Assembly: GCF_000513955.1 (NCBI RefSeq)
Contig: NZ_AZUZ01000009.1
Coordinates: 18,649 to 82,648, forward strand
Length of the DNA: 64,000 nucleotides
Source of the DNA: Pseudoxanthomonas suwonensis J47
GTDB taxonomy: Bacteria; Pseudomonadota; Gammaproteobacteria; Xanthomonadales; Xanthomonadaceae
Direction: 5' to 3'
Below, piece after piece: positions 57,257 to 64,000 of this stretch. The notes under the pieces are model-generated. The model was not told where the DNA came from. It was given only the letters and a program-made list of their open reading frames with translations, and searched no databases. Within the stretch, counting starts at the first letter, position 1. Each line of letters starts with the position of its first letter. Position numbers and translations under genes: made by a program.

Positions 57257-58791
57257 CGCGAAGCCGCCCGTTCGCCGGTCACCAGCACGTCGCCTTCCTT
57301 GATGTTGCCGGCGATCTCGGTGCTGATGCCGTCGCTGGCGCCGACCCGGACCATGACCGGCACCGGCTTGCCACCCTCGAGGCGGTACACGGTCACCCGG
57401 CGCGCGCCGGCGAGGTTGGCCAGTTCGCGCTCCACGGCCTGGCGCTGCGCGTCGTCGAGGGTGGCGAAGAAGCCGGCGAAGCTCTGCTGGAAGCGTTCCA
57501 TCATGCGCTGGCGCATCTGCCCGCTGGCGCCGGCCTGGCCCTGGCCCTGCCCGGAGCGCATCACCATCATGCCGCCCGCCGGACCGCCGGCGCCGGCGCG
57601 CTGCGCGTTCTGCATCGCCGCTTCCATCGCCTTGCGCATTTCCTCCTGGCGCTGACGCGCGGCGGCCAGGTCGGCCTCGAAGGCCGAGCGCTGCGCCGGG
57701 GCCAGCTCCATCGCGCCGACGAAGGCGGCCAGGTCGTCGAGCATGCCGGCGCCGCCACGCGGGCCGGGCGCCGGCGCCGGCGCGGCCGTCGCGTCGGACG
57801 GCTTGAAGCGCAGCGCGGCGTTGGACACCTTCAGCACGTCGTCGCGGCGGCTGACCTCGATCTCGGCGTTGACGGTCAGGCCCGGCAGCAGGGTGCCGTC
57901 GCTGTTGTCCACGCTCACCACCACCGGATAGGTCACCACGTTGTTGTTGGTGGTCGCCGCCAGGCGCACCTGCTGCACCTCGCCACGGAACTGGCGGTCC
58001 GGGAAGGCGTCGACGGTGAAGCTCACGCGCTGGCCCGGCTTGACCTGGCCGATGTCGGCCTCGTCGACCGACAGCTCGATCTTCATCTTCGACAGGTCTT
58101 CGGCGATGGTGAACAGCTCCGGCGCCTGCAGGCTGGCGGCCACGGTCTGGCCCGGTTCGATGCTGCGGGTCAGGACCACGCCGTTGACCGGAGAGCGGAT
58201 CACGGTGCGATCGAGGTTGACCCGGGTGGTTTCGGTCGAGGCGGTCTGCTGGCGGATCTGCGCCTGCGCCGAGTTGACCTGGGCGCGGGCCTGGTCCAGC
58301 GCGGCCTTCGCCAGGTCGATGTCGGCGCGGGCGATCAGCTGGCGGTCGACCAGGGCAGCCTTGCGCTGGTAGTCGGCCTCGGCGTTGGCCAGGGTCGCCT
58401 GGGCCTGGCGCAGGCTGGCCTGGGCGCTGGCGATCTGGGCGTTGCCCTGCTCGATCTGCGTCTGGTAGGTCTTCGGGTCGATCCGGGCCAGGACCTGGCC
58501 TTCGGTCACCTGGTCGTTGAAGTCGGCCAGCACCTCCAGCACCTGGCCGGAGATCTGGCTGCCGACGGTGACGGTCGAGGTCGCGCTGAGCGTGCCGGTG
58601 GAGGAGATCGCCACGCGGATGTTGCCGCGTTCCACCGGCGTGGTGCGGAACGCGCCCTCGTCGGCGGCGCCGCGATGGCCCTTCCAGTACCAGAAGCCGG
58701 CCCCGGCCAGGGCAAGCACGGCAACGACGATGCCGGTGCGGAACAGCGTTGAACGGGAGCGGGAGACCTGGTTGCGGGAGGGACGGCTCAT
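57253..58791 (-). CDS. MacA-like periplasmic adaptor with an unusual insert
   Basis: 512 residues, against about 370 for E. coli MacA. Signal anchor (IVVAVLALAGAGFWYW), lipoyl half (GQVLEVLADFNDQVTEGQVL), long coiled-coil hairpin (about 105-195), second lipoyl half (IRSPVNGVVLTRSIEPGQTV), and beta-barrel. From about 332 to 462 a Gln/Met/Ala-rich helical insert is added, with LAPAQRSAFEADLAA and FFATLDDAQRQAVERELANL flanking a GGMMVM and GQGQGQ stretch. The membrane-proximal domain then resumes (VYRLEGGKPVPVMVRVG). Links inner-membrane MacB to an outer-membrane channel not encoded here. Confidence 0.9.
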   Translation of the reverse strand: MSRPSRNQVSRSRSTLFRTGIVVAVLALAGAGFWYWKGHRGAADEGAFRTTPVERGNIRVAISSTGTLSATSTVTVGSQISGQVLEVLADFNDQVTEGQVLARIDPKTYQTQIEQGNAQIASAQASLRQAQATLANAEADYQRKAALVDRQLIARADIDLAKAALDQARAQVNSAQAQIRQQTASTETTRVNLDRTVIRSPVNGVVLTRSIEPGQTVAASLQAPELFTIAEDLSKMKIELSVDEADIGQVKPGQRVSFTVDAFPDRQFRGEVQQVRLAATTNNNVVTYPVVVSVDNSDGTLLPGLTVNAEIEVSRRDDVLKVSNAALRFKPSDATAAPAPAPGPRGGAGMLDDLAAFVGAMELAPAQRSAFEADLAAARQRQEEMRKAMEAAMQNAQRAGAGGPAGGMMVMRSGQGQGQAGASGQMRQRMMERFQQSFAGFFATLDDAQRQAVERELANLAGARRVTVYRLEGGKPVPVMVRVGASDGISTEIAGNIKEGDVLVTGERAASR

Positions 58792-58875
58792 GCGCGCGGG
58801 GAAGTCTGAGGGACGCACACTCTAACGCCCGGGTGGGGCCGCGGTTGACAGCCGCGGCCCACCGGTGCGCGGCGT

Positions 58876-60168
58876 TCAGGCCAGCTGCCCGCCTTCGCGG
58901 TCGAAGCGGATGACCGCGCGGGTGCCAGTGTCGAGGGTGCTGTCCAGCTGCACGGTCCAGCCGAAGCGCTCGCACAGCCGGCGCACGATCGACAGGCCCA
59001 GGCCGCTGCCGGTCGGCCGCTCCGGCGCAGCACGGTAGAACGGCTCGAAGGCCCGCGCCAGCGCCTCCGGCGCCATGCCGATGCCGGTATCGGCCACGAC
59101 CACGCCGTCCTCCTCGATGGTGACCTCGATGCGGCCGCGGTCGGTATAGCTGCAGGCGTTGCGCAGCAGGTTGCCGACCACCACGTGCAGCACCCGCGGC
59201 GGGGCGTACAGGCGCGGTCGCGCTTCGCAGTGCACCAGCAGTTCGACCGGCTTGTCGCCGAGCAGGTCGCGCGCGGTGCCGGCTTCCTCCTGGACCACCT
59301 CGCACACGTCGAACCACTCGCTCTGCGGCTCGATCTCCGATTCGCGCGCCAGGATCAGGAAGGCGTCGATCACCGCCTCCATGTCGCGGCCCGAGCGCTG
59401 GATCCGGTGCAGGCTGCGGACCACGCGCGGCGCCAGCCCCTCTTCCTCCAGGGCCATGTCGCTGGCCACCCGGATCACGGTCAGTGGCGTGCGCAGCTCA
59501 TGGCTGGCGTCCCGGGTGAAGTTGCGCTCGCGCTCCAGGTGCGCCTCGACCCGGCCGCCCAGCGTGTGCAGGGCGCGCGCCAGTTGCCGGGCCTCGCCTT
59601 CCATGTCCGGCGGCAGGCGTTCCGGCGCCAGCGCGGCGATGTCCGGATGCCGTGGATCCCAGCGCGATACCAGCCGCGCCAGCCAGGCCACCGGCGAGAC
59701 CATCCGTTTGGACGCCTTATAGGTGAGCCAGGTCGCGCCGTAGATCGCGAACAGGGCCAGCATCGCCGGCAGCACCGCGAACCACAGCGCCACCCGCGTC
59801 GCCTGCTCGCGCAGGTAGACCAGGTAGAGGGTGCCGGCGTCCTGGCGGTCGACCCAGACCAGCTGGCCGTCGTCCACCAGGTCGTGGAAGCCCGGGGTCA
59901 GCGGCCGCAGGTTGGCCGGCAGCGAGAGGTTCGAATAACCGGCCTCGACCAGGTAGCCGCGCAGGGTATGGTTGTTCGGTGGCGGCTGCGCCGGCGACGC
60001 CGCGTACAGTTCCCAGAAGTGCGCGGCCTCGTCCTTCAGGGTCGCCTGGATGAAGCTGTACTTGAACAGCGCGGTGACGACGTAGAACGCCAGCAGGATC
60101 GCCAGGCTCGCCAGCGCCATCTGCACGATGAAGGCGATCCGGATCTTGCGGGGCAGGCCGTGGGGCAT
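58876..60168 (-). CDS. sensor histidine kinase
   Basis: 430 residues. Two transmembrane helices (about 9-32 and 128-148) enclose a periplasmic domain of about 95 residues. HisKA with H223 in DASHELRTPLTVI, then HATPase (LLRNACSYTDRG, DTGIGMAP, GSGLGLSIV). Classic EnvZ/PhoR-like layout, no HAMP motif evident. The regulator gene lies 121 bases upstream and the MacAB genes start 84 bases after its stop, on the same strand, suggesting it senses an envelope compound that the pump removes. Confidence 0.93.
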   Translation of the reverse strand: MPHGLPRKIRIAFIVQMALASLAILLAFYVVTALFKYSFIQATLKDEAAHFWELYAASPAQPPPNNHTLRGYLVEAGYSNLSLPANLRPLTPGFHDLVDDGQLVWVDRQDAGTLYLVYLREQATRVALWFAVLPAMLALFAIYGATWLTYKASKRMVSPVAWLARLVSRWDPRHPDIAALAPERLPPDMEGEARQLARALHTLGGRVEAHLERERNFTRDASHELRTPLTVIRVASDMALEEEGLAPRVVRSLHRIQRSGRDMEAVIDAFLILARESEIEPQSEWFDVCEVVQEEAGTARDLLGDKPVELLVHCEARPRLYAPPRVLHVVVGNLLRNACSYTDRGRIEVTIEEDGVVVADTGIGMAPEALARAFEPFYRAAPERPTGSGLGLSIVRRLCERFGWTVQLDSTLDTGTRAVIRFDREGGQLA

Positions 60169-60289
60169 CGGGGTACTTCTGCTGCGAGGCAGCCGAGTCT
60201 AGTCAGGACCGGATCGCGCCGGCGTGAGCAGGCGCCCGGTCCGTGGACCCGGCGGCAACGCGTTCCCCCCTCCCCATGGCCCCGGCTCC

Positions 60290-61009
60290 TCAGTTGGCGG
60301 CCACCGGCTGGGCGATGTCGGCGACGCGGTAGCCGGCGCTCTGCACGGTGTGCAGCAGCGGACGGTCGAACGGCTTGTCGATCACCTTGCGCAGGTTGTA
60401 CAGGTGGCTGCGCAGGGTGTCCGAATCCGGCAGGCTGTTGCCCCAGATCTCGCGCTCGATCTCCGGGCGGCTGACCACCCGCGGCGACTCGCGCATCAGG
60501 ATGGTGAGCAGCTTCAGGCCGATCGGCGACAGCTGCAGTTCGACGTCGCCGCGGGTCACGCGCATGCTCACCGGGTCCAGCACCAGGTCGGCCACGGTCA
60601 GCACTTCCGAACCCACCTGGCGGCGCTCGCGGCGGATCAGCGCGCGCAGGCGCGCTTCCAGTTCCTGGATCGCGAAGGGCTTGGTCAGGTAGTCGTCGGC
60701 GCCGTGGCTCAGGCCCGTGAGCTTGTCGTCAAGCGTGTCGCGGGCGGTGAGCATCAGCACCGGGGTGGACTTGCGCGCATCGCTGCGCAGGCGACGGCAG
60801 ACCTCGATGCCGTCCAGGCGCGGCAGCATGAGGTCCAGCACGACCGCGTCGTAACTGTTTTCGGCGGCGAGCCGGTACCCGTCGAGTCCATCGGCTGCGT
60901 AGTCGACCTCGAAGCCGCGGCTTTCCAGGTACTCGCCGATCATTTCCGAGATGTTGCGGTTGTCCTCGACGACCAGTACCAGTCCCGAGGTCTCTTTGCC
61001 CTGACGCAT
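60290..61009 (-). CDS. OmpR/PhoB family response regulator
   Basis: 239 residues. Receiver with phospho-acceptor D59 in AVVLDLMLPRLDG, T/S and K positions in LMLTARD and DDYLTKPF, then a winged-helix DNA-binding domain (LSPIGLKLLTILMRESPRVV, SDTLRSHLYNLRKVIDK). The ATG at 61009 has GGAG eight bases ahead; an ATG 12 codons upstream lacks such a site. Partner of the sensor kinase encoded next. Confidence 0.94.
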   Translation of the reverse strand: MRQGKETSGLVLVVEDNRNISEMIGEYLESRGFEVDYAADGLDGYRLAAENSYDAVVLDLMLPRLDGIEVCRRLRSDARKSTPVLMLTARDTLDDKLTGLSHGADDYLTKPFAIQELEARLRALIRRERRQVGSEVLTVADLVLDPVSMRVTRGDVELQLSPIGLKLLTILMRESPRVVSRPEIEREIWGNSLPDSDTLRSHLYNLRKVIDKPFDRPLLHTVQSAGYRVADIAQPVAAN

Positions 61010-61115
61010 GTGGACGGCTCCGTGGTTTTCAGCTTTGTGAAACATGCCGAAGCGGCAGTGGAAAAGGCGTGAAGACGGCCCGGGCCGGCCCGCCCTCTAC
61101 CGCGGGACCGCGCGC

Positions 61116-61772
61116 TCAGGGCCTGAGGAGAGGTTCCAGCGCCGGCCAGACATTGTCCAGCAGGCGCGGCTGGGCCGCGGCGGTGGGATGAATGCCGTCG
61201 CCCTGCATCAGCCCCGGCTGCAGGGCCACGCCCTCCAGCAGGAACGGGACCAGGCCGGCGCCGTGCGCCTGGGCCAGCTCGGCATAGGTGCGGCGGATGC
61301 GCTCGCGGTAGGCCGGGCCGTAGTTCGGGGGGATGTCAATCCCCAGCAGCAGGACCCGCGCGCCGGCCCCGTCGGCCAGTACGATCATCTTCTCGAGGTT
61401 GGCGCGCAGCTGCGCCGGCGACAGGCCGCGCAGGGCGTCGTTGCCGCCCAGCTCGATCACCAGCACCGAGGGCTGGTGCTTGCGCAGCAGGTCCGGCAGG
61501 CGCGCCAGCGCGCCGGCGGTGGTCTCGCCGCTGATGCTGGCGTTGACCACCGCGGGCGGGCGCGGACGCTCCTGCGCCAGGCGCTTGCCCAGCAGGCTGA
61601 CCCAGCCCGATCCGGCCGGTATGTTGTGTTCGGCACTGAGGCTGTCGCCCAGCACCAGGATCGGGCCACCGGGGCTTCCGGCAGGACGACCTCCGGCACA
61701 GGCCAGTACCGGCGCGAGCAGCAATGCTGCCACCGCCAGCAGACCCACGATCCTCGCCCACATCCGCACCAT
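61116..61772 (-). CDS. tesA: TesA-like SGNH acyl-CoA thioesterase / arylesterase
   Basis: 218 residues. Signal peptide (GLLAVAALLLAPVLACAG, possibly lipid-modified at the cysteine), then the SGNH blocks: I, LGDSLSAEH with S44; II, NASISGETT; III, LGGNDALRG; V, DGIHPTAAAQ. Matches TesA in layout. Hydrolyses acyl thioesters and esters in the periplasm. GGGAGG seven bases before ATG 61772 sets the start. Divergent from the ABC ATPase gene, as tesA is from ybbA-ybbP in E. coli. Confidence 0.93.
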   Translation of the reverse strand: MVRMWARIVGLLAVAALLLAPVLACAGGRPAGSPGGPILVLGDSLSAEHNIPAGSGWVSLLGKRLAQERPRPPAVVNASISGETTAGALARLPDLLRKHQPSVLVIELGGNDALRGLSPAQLRANLEKMIVLADGAGARVLLLGIDIPPNYGPAYRERIRRTYAELAQAHGAGLVPFLLEGVALQPGLMQGDGIHPTAAAQPRLLDNVWPALEPLLRP

Positions 61773-61785
61773 CCTGGAGCCTCCC

Positions 61786-62498
<713 letters not shown>

Positions 62499-62502
<4 letters not shown>

Positions 62503-64000
62503 ACGTGCTGCGCCATGCCACGCGCTCGCTGCGCCGCGAATTCTTCGCCGGCGACCTGCTGACCGTCGTCGCCGCGCTTGTACTGGGCGTGGCGGCGATG
62601 ACCGCGGTCGGCACCCTGGTCGACCGGGTCGACCTGGCGCTGGCCTCCAGCGCCGCCGAAGTGATCGGCGGCGACCTCGGCGTCCGCGGGCGCGAGGACC
62701 CGCCGGAACGGTTTGCCGAGGAAGCGCGCCGCCGCGGCCTGCGCAGCGCGCGCATCGTCGCTTTCCCCAGCGTGCTGTTCCATGGCGAGGCCAGCCAGAT
62801 GGCCACGGTGAAGGGCGTCGACGACGGTTATCCGCTGCGCGGCGAACTGCGCGTGGCCCGCGACGCCACCGGCCTCGATGCCGGCCCCGCCGGTGCGCCG
62901 GCGCGTGGCGAGGCCTATGCCGATCCGCGCCTGCTGGATGCGCTGGGCGTGAGCATCGGCGACGACGTCGAATTCGGCAGCGGCACGCTGCGCATCGCCG
63001 GGGTGCTACTGGCCGAACCGGATGCCTCCGGCGAGCTGCTGCAGATGGCGCCACCGCTGCTGGTCCACCGCGACGACGTCGACAGCCATGGCCTGCTCGG
63101 CCCCGGCAGCCGCGCCTCGTTCCGGCTGATGTTCGCCGGCGACGCCGATCGCATCGCCGAATTCGGCGACTGGCTGCGCCCGCAGCTCGACGGCGCCACC
63201 CGCCTGGTCACGCTGGAAGACGCGCGTCGCGGCCTGCGCGATTCGTTCGACCGCGCCGGCCGCTTCCTGGCGCTGTCGGCGCTGCTGGCCGTGCTGCTGG
63301 CCGGCGTGGCCACCGCGCTGGCGGCGAACCGCTTCGCCCTGCGCCGCATCGACACGGTGGCGGTACTGCGCTGCCTGGGCGCGCGCCAGCGCGACATCCT
63401 CGCCGCGCTGGCGCTGCAGCTCCTGCTGCTCGCGATCCCGGCCTGCGTGCTGGGCATCGGCGTGGGCATGCTGGCGCAGCTGGCCCTGGTCGAGGCGCTG
63501 GGTGGACTGATCCCTGGCCGGCTGCCGCTGCCGCAGGCCACGCCGGTGCTCAGCGGCGCCGGCATCGGCCTGCTGCTCCTGCTCGGCTTCGGCCTGCCGC
63601 CGCTGCTGCGCCTGCGCGGGGTACCGCCGATGCGCGTGCTCAACCGCAGCTTCGCCGCGCTGCCGCCGGTGTCGCTGCTGGCCTACGTGGCCGCGCTCGC
63701 CGCCACCCTGGCACTGGCCGTGTACGCCACCGGCGACCTGCGCTTGGCGCTGTGGGTGCTCGGCGGGCTGGGCGTGCTCGCGCTGCTGGCGGCAGTCGCC
63801 GGTGCCAGCCTGCTGTGGCTGCTGCGGCGCGTGCAGGGCCGGCTGCGTGGCCCATGGAAGCTGGGCCTGGCGGCGCTGACCCGGCGTCGCGGCCTGGCCG
63901 TGGTGCAGCTGGTCGGGCTGTCGCTGTCGCTGTGCGCGCTGCTCCTGCTGGCGGTGATCGGCCCGGGCCTGCTCGGGCAGTGGCGCGACCGCCTGCCGCC
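62499..64000 (+). CDS. YbbP-like ABC transporter permease (partial, runs off the window)
   Basis: At least 500 residues, open to the end of the window, so the C-terminus is missing. N-terminal helix (LLTVVAALVLGVAAMTAV), a periplasmic MacB_PCD-like region (about 40-250), then helices FLALSALLAVLLAGVATALA, LALQLLLLAIPACVLGIGVG and ATPVLSGAGIGLLLLLGFG, followed by a second FtsX-type half starting near residue 385. YbbP proteins carry two such halves (about 800-830 residues in full). With YbbA and TesA it is thought to handle lipid or peptide release from the membrane. Confidence 0.9.

Overview
The window looks like a contiguous piece of chromosome from a high-GC gammaproteobacterium of the Xanthomonadaceae (Lysobacter / Luteimonas / Pseudoxanthomonas type). 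The reasons are a strong G/C preference at third codon positions, dense ATGA/GTGA gene overlaps, a metX-metB-hom operon behind an S-box (SAM-I) riboswitch, an AAC(6')-Iz-like acetyltransferase, TPR-sulfotransferases beside a TonB-dependent receptor, and long regulator-propeller sensors. I see no rRNA or tRNA gene, CRISPR array, insertion sequence or prophage. The assignment rests on recognised protein families and not on any search.

Layout. 1-6.7 kb: slyD, two NlpC/P60 hydrolases, a dicarboxylate/amino-acid symporter, a PhoA-type alkaline phosphatase, hemJ and a methyltransferase. 6.7-9.7 kb: a structured intergenic element, then the coupled pdxH - AAC(6')-like - cobalamin-binding-protein operon and a divergent P-loop kinase. 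10-13.6 kb: a hybrid histidine kinase coupled to an RcsB-like regulator, and a small unknown gene. 13.7-17.6 kb: dodecin, aroK-aroB, a repeat-bearing intergenic region, a WGR protein and hemE. 17.6-29.1 kb: a secreted unknown coupled to a one-piece regulator-propeller hybrid kinase; a yceI-cytochrome b561-yceI operon; a glutaredoxin-like protein; sdaA; and a regulator-propeller diguanylate cyclase. 29.1-32.7 kb: hom-metB-metX under the riboswitch. 32.7-37.5 kb: a phytase-like propeller with an M23 peptidase, then a GntR (YtrA-type) regulator with an ABC exporter. 37.5-42.9 kb: prfC, a second repeat region, a PAQR/hemolysin-III protein, an AsmA-like protein and a CBS protein. 42.8-46.9 kb: mtgA, a GT2 glycosyltransferase, a TPR-aspartyl-hydroxylase and hslO. 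47-55.3 kb: an unknown envelope protein, two TPR-sulfotransferases, a methyltransferase and a TonB-dependent receptor. 55.3-61 kb: a two-component system plus MacAB-like tripartite-pump parts, all on the minus strand. 61.1-64 kb: tesA divergent from an ABC ATPase/permease pair, the same layout as tesA-ybbA-ybbP in E. coli; the permease runs off the end of the window.

How the genes work together. Many blocks are translationally coupled operons with a clear shared job: methionine/threonine branch (metX-metB-hom), shikimate (aroK-aroB), sensing (hybrid kinase + RcsB-like regulator; regulator + kinase + MacAB), and export (GntR-ABC). The least understood part is 44.7-55.2 kb. There, three TPR-fused modification enzymes (one Asp/Asn hydroxylase, two PAPS sulfotransferases) lie around a TonB-dependent receptor. 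The most notable non-coding signals are the SAM-I riboswitch, a + strand structured element at 6786-6883, a two-locus composite palindromic repeat, and three genes (mtgA, the YbbA-like ATPase, the diguanylate cyclase) whose best-placed start codon is ATC.
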